Positions 54,155-64,000 of a stretch of 64,000 nt of DNA are shown here, one piece after another. The stretch covers positions 20,191,795 through 20,255,794 of the forward strand of contig CM032795.1 in assembly GCA_019155185.1 (NCBI GenBank), read 5' to 3'. Both the position numbers and the translations under genes were made by a program. Within the stretch, counting starts at the first letter, position 1. Every line of letters starts with the position of its first letter. The notes under the pieces are model-generated. The model saw only the letters and a program-made list of their open reading frames with translations. It made no database searches and had not been told where the DNA came from. This DNA comes from Beaufortia kweichowensis. Taxonomy: Eukaryota; Chordata; Actinopteri; Cypriniformes; Gastromyzontidae.

Positions 54155-54520
54155 TTGGGCAATTCCATGCAAATGTCAACCGTACCATGAAAAAATTGAG
54201 TTTTTATCAAAGGTTTTCATCATACTGATAGCTCAGATGTTAATATTTGGTGGTTTAAATGCCCATGTGAGGTCTCTCTCAAAGTTTTTAAAGCATTTTT
54301 GTTTATGTATAAAGCATGATTTTTTTATAGTCAGCTAAACTGCACATTCCACATTCCATTCCTCATAAATGTGCACATGAAATAACTATTTGATGTTCTT
54401 TGAAGAGTCATCTCTTCTTCATTTGTTGGATATTATTGCTTCTGGTTTGTGCATTTTAATTCACAGAATGTTGCCTCTCAAAAATGTGTGATCTTTTTTG
54501 TCACGCATTTATATTTCCAT
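54155..54520 (+). repeat. Dispersed repeat R1, long copy
   Basis: Begins ttgggcaattccatgcaaat, contains aatatttggtggtttaaatg and ttctggtttgtgcatttt, and ends with ttttttgtcacgcattta. Matches the reverse complement of 6015-6380 nearly end to end, which defines a repeat of about 370 bp. No coding capacity. Confidence 0.8.
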
Positions 54521-56174
54521 TTTGAACTAGCATTAGGCTGTACCAGATGAGCTCTTTAAAACTGACAAACACCAGTAAGATAGAAGTTAGTCTTCTTTTG
54601 ATCAGACAAACCATTAGTGTTGTGTTTCAATAAAGTCTTCCAAGGCCAGAAGCTTCTGAAAAGAGCAAGAACACAGTGTAATGTGTCAAAATGACTTCTT
54701 TTCCACTTAAGCTCTCGTCTTTTTCTATTTTTCAAATGGGATCTTTTCAGTCCATTGCTCAGAGTCAATGCCGCTACTGACAAACTGGAAAAGAAAGCAT
54801 TGATGAAACGCTAGTTAGAAAGCACTCGGGTCTGACCCGATCAGAAACATGCTTCACCCCCCAGTGTGCAATGATGTTGTTATTCTGCACAAAACCGTTT
54901 TGTTAAGCCAAATCAATGTATTGTGTGATGCAATAAACACTGTCATTAATAACGTAAGAAATGCAAATGTAGCGCCGCGGCACGATGTAAGTCAGATGTA
55001 AAGGTTTGTCAGCTAAGCGGGAATGCCAAGTAGTTTAGTTAGTTAGTAGTTAGTTAGCACTTTTTAGATGTTTGTTTATACTCGCATATAGAGATGAAAG
55101 ATGGCTATACAAATATTTTAAACATTTGGAAGAATAAACGCCACAGATGCACTCGGTGTTTGTTGTCATTTGTAGCTTGATCCTTGTGTTTGATTGGCTG
55201 TTTGCTGAAGATGGTCACAGCATAGCGCTGTATTTATGTTGTTGTGTCAAAGAAACACAAATGATGTGTGAATCTTTTAAGGCCCTGTGAAGGAGATCTT
55301 AGACTAAACAGTTGTTCTTGTTCAGACTCGTAATGGTCTTGCAGTCCTTACAGAGGATTAGAAGGATACGTTTAGGGATTTAAGGTTTAGGGTGTCTTGG
55401 CCACTCAATTGAATGTGTCACTATTGAACACGAAATTGCTCAAACAACAGGAGACGCAGTTTTTATGCAAATGAATGAGAGCTGGTTCAAACGGGGATGT
55501 GCATTTGACCATGTCTTTTACACAAAAGTTTTGTTGAAATTGTCATGCACAAGTTTGGGAAAATTACATACAAAACGCCTATGTTATGCAAAAATAGATC
55601 TCTTGTCTGTAGAAACAGCAATACGACCAGGTGCTTGACACAGAACATGCCTCTATAGCCGTATGACAGTCCTGTCTGACCTTTAGATGATGGGTGGAAA
55701 ATAAAAGCGTGCATGTGTACCAGCACAGACAGCAGATTAAAAATTGCCATGAGCAAATAATCATGTGAATATGGTCATATATAACAATCAATAAACAGCC
55801 ACGTACATAGTAAATTGCAAACATTTATATTCGGTCTGTATAATGAACCGGGTAAATCAAGAAGCGAGGAAGGTTAAATAAAATGTAGGTTGTTTTCTCC
55901 TTAATGTTTGTGCACAGCATCTGTAGCAGGATATCGATTATCACGGACAAGATTTTCTGTTTGTGTCCCGGTTTATTCACAATGTGTTTATAGTAATGTA
56001 CGTACAAGGAAGTGTAGAACTGTTAAACAACAGAAATATTGAACTCATGTTACATAAATTCTTTAGTTTAAAATAACATCATTCTTCTATGTGATTGTTA
56101 TGCAATACTGATGTAATTCCTGTATAAGGAGTTTTATTTGGGCAACTTCAGCAAATATGGATGGATGCTTAAAT
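54521..56174. other. Unassigned non-coding DNA
   Basis: A short (TAGT)n run lies at 55027-55060 and a tagcgccgcggcacgat CpG cluster at about 54970-54986. No gene recognised. Confidence 0.45.
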
Positions 56175-56261
56175 GAATACTTAAACCACCAAATAATGAC
56201 ATCTGAGTAGGTGAAAACTTTTTTTTTTATGATAAGGTTGACATTTGCATGGAATTGCCCA
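56175..56261 (-). repeat. R1 repeat, short copy
   Basis: On the plus strand: aaaccaccaaataatgacat, then aaggttgacatttgcatgga and attgccca; this is the terminal part of R1 in minus orientation. Confidence 0.75.
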
Positions 56262-56342
56262 TGTACAGATGTTTTTCAGTCCTTTTTCATTGTAAAAACT
56301 TTACTATAAACACATTTCTGTTCATTTAAGACATCACCTCAT

Positions 56343-56560
56343 TGATAGACAGAAATGAAAATTTTGTCATTGTTTATTCATTGCAAGTCCATATAATTTT
56401 GTTATTTTATGTGTATTGCCAAAATCTGAGCTGTTTCTCTTTATATAATGAAAGCATGTCATGATTTCATTATATGTAATTTTCATTATATTCTTCAAAA
56501 GTGTCCTTTTATGTTCCATAGAAGAAAGGATTAAAACAACATGACAGTGTTTAAATAAAG
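56343..56560. mobile_element. Strongly diverged palindromic MITE (Angel-like)
   Basis: Words 'agacagaaatgaaaattttg', 'cattgtttattcattgcaag' and 'ttcttcaaaagtgtcctttt', 'atgttccatagaagaaagg' keep the order of the element at 7926-8158. An inner inverted pair (tataatgaaagcatg / catgatttcattata) is centred at about 56460. Confidence 0.6.
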
Positions 56561-56639
56561 ATTTATTTTCACCTGTACTTACCCTATAAACTAAAAATAA
56601 ACCACAAGCTTCCTTTAAATGTTATACAGTCATGAAATA

Positions 56640-57190
56640 TCAGACACGGTGTCAGACATTTTGTGAACCAGTATAACCCCAGTAGACAGAGCGCATCGTA
56701 AACAGTGAAATATGGCGACTAGATAAAAATGTGTCTCTATGTCACTGTTCTTGTATATCTCTCTATATAACAATGATCCCTCCATCGGATTGCAAGGTGA
56801 GGGATTTGCCACAGACACGATCCTCGCACCCTGTTTTCTCTCTTCTGTCTCTCTCGCCCTACAGCCTATTTGTTTAGTGGGATTACAGCTTGTCATCTCT
56901 GGAGACGACGGCCTTGTGTGCGAAGTGTTGGGCTCTTAAAGGGCCGGCGCATGGGCAGATAGTCACGCTGAGGGGATTGTTGTGTAAGCAGCGTGTCTGA
57001 GAATGGACTCCCACTGCGTCTGGCTCCCCAGGACCCCAATTCTCTCCAAGCCCGAGTGTTTCTCAACACGCCTGAATGGAAAATGGGTGTTGATTTGATC
57101 CAGAGTGTTTGATGAAACCTTTGACACCGTGCTCGTTGGCTTCGAGATAAATATTTAAAGAGCGAGAGAACGAAATGTTTGATTTGAAAA
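56640..57190. other. Repeat-free G+C-richer block, candidate conserved non-coding element
   Basis: Contains CpG-bearing words (ctggagacgacggccttg, gggccggcgcatgggc) and no repeats. The frames 56630-56896 (minus) and 56739-56939 (plus) overlap on opposite strands and have no motif. A gcaag|gtgagg donor-like word is present at 56795-56804 but no exon frame with an acceptor was found. Confidence 0.3.
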
Positions 57191-57310
57191 AGAAAGAATT
57201 ATCTAGAGAACTGGGAAGTAACGGTGCCAAACATGTAACAAAACATGTAAGGATGCTGGCTTATTAGTACAAAATACTGGTACAGAACACTGACAGTCAT
57301 CTCCATTTCT

Positions 57311-57356
57311 TGGGTGTTGTTGCTTCTGGTTTGTGCATTTTAATTCACAAAATCCT
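57311..57356 (+). repeat. R1 repeat, internal fragment
   Basis: tgggtgttgttgcttctggt followed by ttgtgcattttaattcacaa matches the internal part of R1 at about 54428-54473. Confidence 0.75.
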
Positions 57357-57506
57357 AAAAAGTATGTATGTTCTCCTAAACGGGTAACTAATGTATAGAC
57401 TGTTATTGTTTTGATGTTGGAGATCATTAGGAGTTTAATAGAATAAAACATCTGGCTCAGTATATTAGTAATAAATACATTCTCTGTGAAGTTATTTTTT
57501 ACATTA

Positions 57507-57556
57507 ACATTTACTGCATTTAGTAGATGCTTTTGTCCAAAATCATTTACAGTTCA
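57507..57556 (-). mobile_element. SINE/L2 tail fragment
   Basis: On the plus strand catttactgcatttagtaga and tgcttttgtccaaaatcatt, the reverse complement of the SINE tail. Confidence 0.7.
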
Positions 57557-59135
57557 TGTAAGAAGTATACATTGTTTCTGTACCACAGTGTTTTGGGATG
57601 GCTGAAAGATGAGGGAAATATGCAGAGAGAAGGAATTGTAGAAGGCAAATGGCAGGTGTGATTAAATATTCCTTTTGAAGGTGTTTGTGGTGTCTGAGTT
57701 GCTTTCAGAGAGTTTTCTGCTCTTGATGTTTCTGGGCAAACAAAGACGTGTCTAAGCAATCACAGAGGTGAAGACTCGGTTACCCGTTTTCCTGTGGCAG
57801 TTAGCTGCCAGCCGGCTGTTCATTTATTGAGCGTTAATGTTTCTCATAATGCGGGCAGACGTGTTTGTTGAACATTTTCTGGTACATTATGACGGGGAGG
57901 ACGTCTTGATTTTTGCACACAACATGTGGACAGGCTCAGAAATGTTTTATTTGGTGTAAATATAATATTAAAATAATATGCATCATCTTTGTGATGTCAT
58001 GGTCTTTTGTGTTTTTTTGTTTTGTTTAGGAATGACACAAATGTGGTCGCTATGAATGTTCATTGTTGGACATGCGATGGATGTTGGACATGGATCTTGT
58101 TTGGACATGCGGGTGCGTTTGGGATAAAATTGTGCGTTTTATATTAAATCAATTTCACCACATACATCCGGTAGAGGCAAACAGACGCCATTTTAATTAA
58201 ACACACGCCATTTAATTACATTGTGACAAAGCTGTTCAAGAATTGTGTTACATTTGCCCATTTTAATTAACTAAATTGACCAAGCATCAAAATCCATTTT
58301 GTGAGTCAGTGTTCAAAGACCGTTGTCATCCTCGCCACATGTGACCCGCTCTGACTTCCTGTTTCAGGTCTCGGTTGACTCAATGGTCTCAGTCTGTGAA
58401 CCCCACAGCTGTGGGCTGAATCACAACTGACCTCATAACCATCTGCCGCGGTGCATTCGTTGCTGGTTTAGGCCCATCTGCATGCGTGATGCTTTAGATC
58501 ACATGAAGTCTCTTGTATTAAAATGCATCTTCATATCCCATAAGAGCCATAATTTTCCATATGTGCCTGCAGTCGTAGACACATTTGTGTCTATGGTGAC
58601 CTATTAGTGTGTGTGCATGTGTCTTTATGTCTTCAAGCTATTTGATCTGTTTGAGTGCTTGTTCAGGAGTCTGTATGCAAGAATAAATGAATATAATGCT
58701 ACATAATGATTTCATTTGAATATTGAAATAATAAGTCAACGAACGAGGCAAATACATACAGTGATGAGTGTGAATTTCCCTGTATGTTGTTCCGGGCTAT
58801 TTATGTGTGTGTGGATGTATGTGTGTGTGGACCTTGTAAACCATGCAAGTATAGTAATTCCAGTCATTTTAAAAGGAAAGCAGCTAATAGCCCTAAATCA
58901 TATTAATGAAGTTATTTACAAATATAAAAATAAATTTTGTACACTATACAAGTCATTATGTCTATGGAAAGTTCCCATAATACATGGAAACTCAGTGTCT
59001 GTGTGTGTGGTTTTGTGTTTGTGTGTAGGATGATATGTTTGTGCTGTAGGTACCATGAATCTCTGCGGGTGAGTGTAAATTCTTCATATATTTTCCGACT
59101 GGGTCACCCAAGGCAGAAGAGAGTAGGTCACATAT
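57557..59135. other. Unassigned DNA with GT-rich runs
   Basis: GT-rich stretches at about 58602-58622, 58806-58831 and 58996-59030. Positions 58310-58480 are repeat-poor. No gene recognised. Confidence 0.45.
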
Positions 59136-59212
59136 AGTCTCTCGCTCTCTTCTCTCTCTCTCTCTCTCTCTCTCCCTCTTTCTCTCTCTCTCTCCCTCTT
59201 TTTCTCCCTCTC

Positions 59213-59253
<41 letters not shown>

Positions 59254-59270
59254 TTCTCTCTTTCTCTCGC
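59136..59270. repeat. Imperfect CT/CTTT/CCCT microsatellite
   Basis: About 135 bp of pyrimidines, interrupted by ccctcttt and tttctctc units. Unlike the other arrays it is impure, so probably older. The Glu-Arg frames on the minus strand are repeat translations. Confidence 0.97.
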
Positions 59271-61002
59271 ACAAATTGTAAATATCAGTACACTAAGTAA
59301 GAAAAGCCTCAAGCTTCACACAAAGTGAATTCCGTTTTGCAGAAATCTGTTGTGCAGAATAGAAAGAAATTGGACATAAAAAGAAGGATTAGGAATGCCA
59401 AACTTTCCAGGTATTACAGCGGTATTAAAAACACACTTAATATAAAGTAGGAGTGACGTTCTGTAGGTGAAGTCATTGTGAAAATGTTTTGCAGGCCACT
59501 GGCTGTTTAAAGCCCATCGATGTCTCACCCACCATTAGGAAATACAGCAAGACGAGAAAGAAAACCAGTGCTTTTCAAAAATCCAGGAGCTTCTTTAAGC
59601 TCTTCAGTAGCCTGAAGTGAATTTGAAATGATTAATTTGGTATTCGGCAAAGACACCATGTATGTTACCCAGAATATTCCTTAAAGCTGTTTTGTCTGAT
59701 ATTTGCATATTTGCAGTTCATTGAAAAACAGCCCTCCTCATCTCCATCACCTTTCAATCCCACAATGCATCTGTTGGGTGAAAAGGTCTATAATCTGCAC
59801 ATGTGAAGCCAGCACCTACAATCCTCTGGTCACTGTTCCACACGGACACCGCTCTGTGTTTACCCGTGCACGCGTCTGAAACCCCACACATGCCCTGCGT
59901 GTGCGCTGTTGTTGCTGCCAGCTGCTGTGTGAGAGCCACAGGAGTTCCTGCGTGCTGGAGTTTCCAGGCTTTAATGAGCCTCTAAGGGTCAACACACCTT
60001 CAGGGCTATAACACACACATGTGCACATGTGCAGCTTTCCTCTCACCCCCAATCAGCTATAATTCAGCTTTATGTAGAGTCTCGACTGACCCGCTATTTC
60101 CATACTTTAATGAATTAAGGTCGGGGGAATTGTGAAAGGAATAATGATCAATTGCAGCATCCTGATTTTTTGCTCATATCTTCACCCTGTGCATTTGGGT
60201 TTATTGAAAACGAGGCTCCGACTAATGCGGAGATGATAGTTTCTGTTTAATTGTGAGCTTCTCAGCCACCCCCTTACACATACACACAATCTTAAATCTC
60301 TAGATTGAAAGACATCAGCAAAACACCTTGTCCACATAGGACTCGTGTTATGAAACCTGCTAATTGGAGTTGACAGAGTAAAAAAAATACAAATGATTTC
60401 ATGATTCGCATTATTTAATCAACTTTTAAATCTACAGAAATTCCACATAGGTTGAAATACAATAAGTTTCAGCTTTTACAGAATGACCCACATTTGGTTT
60501 TCCACATTAAAAACTGAGCCATATTGAGATGCTTATATCTCTGGGATTGTACCGTACAGGGTCTTATAAATTTAAATATTAAAAGACAGAATTATTAAGA
60601 ACTGGAAAAGGAACACGAAAAGTGCTTCATGGAATGGCACCATTGACATGTAATGCAACAAAGATTGATAAAGTGGACAGATTTTACTAATAGATCTAAC
60701 ACACTCTGTGTAAATATACAATGATGATGCTGTCATCTTTTTCAAGTCTTCACCGCTTGTAATTTGGCTCAACATTTAAGTAAAAAAATCACTTGATTCA
60801 TTGATCCAAGGTGTATATTTTTTGGTTTTACAGTAATCACCATTCATATTTGTCCCTCTTTTGAGAAAATATTAACACATTTTTTCGCCAGGGAAAACAA
60901 ACTTTTGATGAGGAGATTTATAGAATTGTGTTTTTATGATGTTTTATGTCATTTTGTACCTTGATAGACCCGATCCCCATACTTCACAGAGTATTTCACA
61001 GA
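59271..61002. other. Unassigned non-coding DNA
   Basis: Positions 59740-60060 are G+C-richer, repeat-free and open on both strands without motifs. No gene recognised. Confidence 0.45.
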
Positions 61003-61080
61003 GAAAATAAAGTCATACAAATTGCGACTGACGTGACACTGAGTAAATGATTTATTTTGGAGGTTGGTCTGTTCCTTTAA
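61003..61080 (-). mobile_element. Half of a palindromic MITE (Angel-like)
   Basis: agaaaataaagtcatacaaa ... gacgtgacactgagtaaatg ... tctgttcctttaa matches one arm and end of the element at 7926-8158. Confidence 0.6.
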
Positions 61081-61499
61081 GATAGAAAGAGATAAATTTC
61101 TCATCTAATGAAACTCTTTCTGAAATAAATGAAGAAATGAACGGCATCAAGCCATCGCCAAAGTATGATTTATGTTGTTCTACCTCCCCGAACATCTTCC
61201 AAGCCATCCATCATATTCTCCAAAGTCACACGGAACATGGGTTAAATCATCTGTACCTCATCTCTGCTTTTGCATCTGGAGTGTTTGGAGAGCATGGGAC
61301 ATCTCTGCTGCTGAATAATCATCTAAATGTCATTAATCATTAGTCCACACTCCGTCTGTTTCTCCACAAGACATTGGGACGGGTCTGTCTCTCTCTGTGC
61401 TGACTCGTGGAGAACTTCTGACATGATGAGAGGATGATTTTAAGGTTTATTTAAAGGAACAGTTCACCCAAATATTTGCTTTATTTTCATACTGAGCAT
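61081..61499. other. Unassigned DNA with a MITE terminus
   Basis: At 61450-61475 ttaaaggaacagttcaccca is the terminal word of the palindromic MITE family, followed by a decayed arm. Positions 61140-61345 are repeat-free. No gene recognised. Confidence 0.45.
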
Positions 61500-61800
61500 T
61501 CTCATCCAGATTGTTTTAAACAGGCCCCACGCTTGCCATGGGCGGCGAATCCACCTGACCCGACTAACAGGCGAGGATGTCACTCCATCACATTTCCCAG
61601 TTCACCCACATGTTTACTGTTGACTGTCTGTCTCTCAGTCATGGCGACTGTGCACATGAGCGCTCTCCTGCACGTCACACGGAAATATCGCTTTCTCCCC
61701 ACGGGCGTCTGCAGCGGGGCATCCGAGGGTTTGACATGGAGATGTACGAGTCGTTCATGGTCCACTTGGCTTACTGTTTCCAAACTCTCGAAATCTTAAC
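61500..61800. promoter_or_regulatory. CpG-richer block, candidate regulatory element
   Basis: About 300 bp with roughly 15 CpG by hand count in otherwise CpG-poor DNA (for example gagcgctctcctgcacgtca and acgggcgtctgcagcggggc) and no repeats. All three plus frames and one minus frame have few stops, which reflects composition. It could be a weak CpG island, an orphan promoter or a conserved non-coding element. No start-plus-donor pair was found. Confidence 0.3.
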
Positions 61801-61890
61801 AGCCTGCATGGAGTCGATAGCAAAAGGTGTTGTAGTTTCCCCTCAGGTTGTATCACATGATGGTTGAGGTTACCAATATAAAATATATAT

Positions 61891-61976
61891 GCATTTAGCA
61901 TTTATACTATACTTTTTGTATGAATATGTGCAATCCCTAAGATCGAACCATGACCTTAGCGTTGCTTGTGCAATGA
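61891..61976 (-). mobile_element. tRNA-derived SINE, body fragment
   Basis: On the minus strand: gcaacgctaaggtcatggtt, with box B ggttcgatct, followed by tagggattgcacat and a short aatgctaaatgc tail. Same family as 5495-5648 and 39652-39785; box A is lost. Confidence 0.75.
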
Positions 61977-62066
61977 TTTTTATTTTTTATTGTAATAGTG
62001 TTTATCATGTTATTTATGTGTACGTTTTAGAAATTAAAGGTAAATTATTATTTTTTTTCTACTGTG

Positions 62067-62282
62067 AGGTTTCATTCATTAACATTAGTTAATGTGATAG
62101 CTAACAATAAACAATATATTTTTACAGCGTTTATTCATCTTTGTTTATGTTAGTTAATGCAAATGCAATTTATGCATTTCATTTATGTTATTTCATTGTG
62201 GATTAACTTATGTTAACAGATACAGCTGTTGAAATTAACATGAACTAAGATGATTGTTGCAACTTTATTGTTAAGTGTTACC
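62067..62282 (+). repeat. Dispersed repeat R3, second copy
   Basis: attaacattagttaatgtga, acaataaacaatatattttt, acagcgtttattcatctttg and the inverted end aactttattgttaagtgtta with cc. Same order as 52506-52720; the left terminus is damaged while the right terminus is kept. Confidence 0.72.
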
Positions 62283-63578
62283 TTTTTGTTTAAAGCCAAA
62301 TTGTAAGATTGTTATATAAAACAAGTTTGAAATCAGTCCAAAAGCATTACGAAACCCTGAAGTTATTTAGTATTGTAAAAAGAATAGTTCTGACTCTACA
62401 TTTTGATTGGAGAAGCCACACTTAAAGCCCTTATACGCACACCTCCGACTGCACATCAGTTGAATTTTATATTAATGTATCAAAAGACCATCTGAATTTT
62501 AATGTCCCTCCAGCCTTGTGTTGTGATTTCTGCCACCCGTGAAGTTCTCCAGGAAAACCTGTGACTGCGTGAGGTTCATTAGCTCAGAGTTTTAAAGCAA
62601 CAAGGTGCTTGAGTAAAACCGGTGACCTTGATTTTCCATTTGAAGTGTTCTGACTGTGAACATTTAGAGCTCAGAACGCTTAAAGCAGGACTTTTCAGCC
62701 GTATTGCGATGAGTCAGTGCCGTGTGCAGCAGTCATCCAACCCTTCTTCAGTTAAAGTAAACCAGGTGTGTGAAATTTAGCCCCGATCCTGAGCTTTTGC
62801 TGCTGGAAAGTGTTGTGGAACGCTTGGAGAAAAAACACAAGCCTCGTGTATCAATCCCAAGTGCACAGTGAGCAGTCAACTATCAAAACTAGATTTCACC
62901 GCCTAATTGCCATAAAAGACCAGCTTCGACTCGCTAGAAAGCATGTAAATCCTTCAGAAGCAGGACTACATAATGTCATAACTGACTCAGTAGTGCAATT
63001 GTGGTTATGACTGAATGGTGCTAAATAAATAACACCCACAGTCTGCCCACAGTCCATAAAGTGCCTGTCTGATGCATATTGCACACAAAAATGGCAAGAG
63101 CCAGTTGAAACGCCAGCTTCAATCTGATAGTCTGCTTGCTATGCATCGGCTAGACTTGTACTTTTGACTTTAGTTGTGTTTAATTAACTGTGATGTTGAT
63201 TGCGTTTACTAACAAACTACCATGTAGCCTCCTTTATTTCATTGGTTACTTATGACGTGTCCTCACCAAATGTGACCGCAAACGGTTGACATTTAAAGAC
63301 ATTTTGATGGCTGTTGGTTTCTATTTTTGTTTGCTGCAGTCCCCACAGCGAAATCCCATCGGTCTGTTCTGATTGGCTGTAATTTTCTCCCTGAACCCAA
63401 CAGAGCATTGCATTAGCAGCACAAAGGTCACAAAGGTTTAATTCCCAGTAAACACACGTATAAAATATATACCTTTAATGCACTATACTGTACATCACTG
63501 TATCTGTGATGGCTCTTCTAAGAGCATAAAATAGTTATTTTATTTCTATTTTTTCATGTGCTCATTTATGATGGGCTG
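62283..63578. other. Unassigned non-coding DNA
   Basis: No gene recognised. A 66-codon plus frame at 62810-63010 has no motif support. Confidence 0.45.
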
Positions 63579-63735
63579 TTATGGATGCGACCATTCTGAC
63601 ACATTACCTAACTATGAAAAATTATGATTTTAACATATACTTGGAGATGTCCCATGGGTATTTAAACCACCAAATATTGACATCTGAACTATCAGTATGG
63701 TTAATAAGGTTTTTATAGTAAGGTTGACATTTTCT
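63579..63735 (-). repeat. R1 repeat, shortened copy
   Basis: ttatggatgcgaccattctg at the left, then tatttaaaccaccaaatatt, gacatctgaactatcagtat and aaggttgacatttt. Both ends of R1 are present but the middle (about 200 bp) is missing. Confidence 0.72.
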
Positions 63736-63771
63736 TCCAACTGTTGTGTTACTATAGTTAATTCAGACAAA

Positions 63772-63810
63772 GACATTTAGGTGACGCTTTTATCCAATGC
63801 GACTTACAAA
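63772..63810 (-). mobile_element. SINE/L2 tail fragment
   Basis: gacatttaggtgacgctttt followed by atccaatgcgacttacaaat, the reverse complement of the SINE tail; it lies about 35 bp from the R1 copy. Confidence 0.75.
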
Positions 63811-64000
63811 TATTAGGAGACAAATGTGTATTTTTATATTATTATATTATCATATATTATTATATTTGTGTATGTGAGTATTTTCATTTTTTCACTGTGT
63901 TATTAGTGAAGACCTGCCGATGTGACAGAAGATACAACACAACATGATTAGAAATATCAAAGGATCTTGTTTTACCGCCTTAAAACAGAGAAACACGGCT
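63811..64000. other. AT-rich end of window
   Basis: An irregular (TTA)n run at about 63833-63870; nothing else recognisable. Confidence 0.5.

Overview
This window looks like a gene-poor stretch of a teleost genome, most likely a cyprinid (carp, minnow or zebrafish group). The evidence is: AT-rich DNA with no long open reading frames; several very long pure TC arrays; a tRNA-derived SINE whose tail has the wording 'taagtc.cttt.gataaaag.gtctgc.aaatgcat' of fish L2-tailed SINEs; palindromic short elements of the 'ataGTTCAcccaaaaatgaaaat ... tcaaacctgtatgac' type that are abundant in cyprinids; and 'cctagcaaccac.tagcaac' low-copy repeats. No bacterial, plasmid or phage signature is present, and I could not recognise any complete protein-coding gene. 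The window is probably intronic and/or intergenic.

Layout. 1-5.5 kb: unassigned DNA with a compound CT/CA microsatellite (1838-2258), a CA tract (about 4014-4058) and a pure TC array (4381-4508). 5.5-12.6 kb: SINE, R1 and R2 dispersed repeats, a palindromic MITE with TTAA ends, and a self-complementary repeat-like region. 15.5-16.6 kb: the strongest gene signal, a two-lobed CpG-rich island that on the minus strand leads through a 5'-UTR-like stretch into an ATG with an upstream in-frame stop, followed after 22 coding bases by a consensus 5' splice site (16081-16104). If real, its transcript runs leftward with a first intron covering much or all of positions 1-16080. 25.9-26.6 kb: a second CpG-dense patch, an exon-like segment and a perfect NRF1 palindrome. 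31.8-32.0 and 41.1-41.3 kb: two more long TC arrays. 34.1 kb: three perfect 60-bp tandem copies. 37.0 kb: a 99-nt, phase-0 exon-like segment. 39-64 kb: mostly unassigned DNA with scattered SINEs, MITEs and R1 copies, plus several repeat-free, CpG-richer blocks (39.1, 46.4, 53.1, 56.8, 61.5 kb) that are candidate conserved non-coding elements.

Almost all long open frames are either translations of TC arrays (poly Leu-Ser or poly Glu-Arg) or chance frames in low-stop DNA. No gene network can be described from this window. Its interest lies in the candidate first exon and promoter, the candidate cassette exon, the possible regulatory blocks and the repeat architecture. No clearly novel biological system was found.
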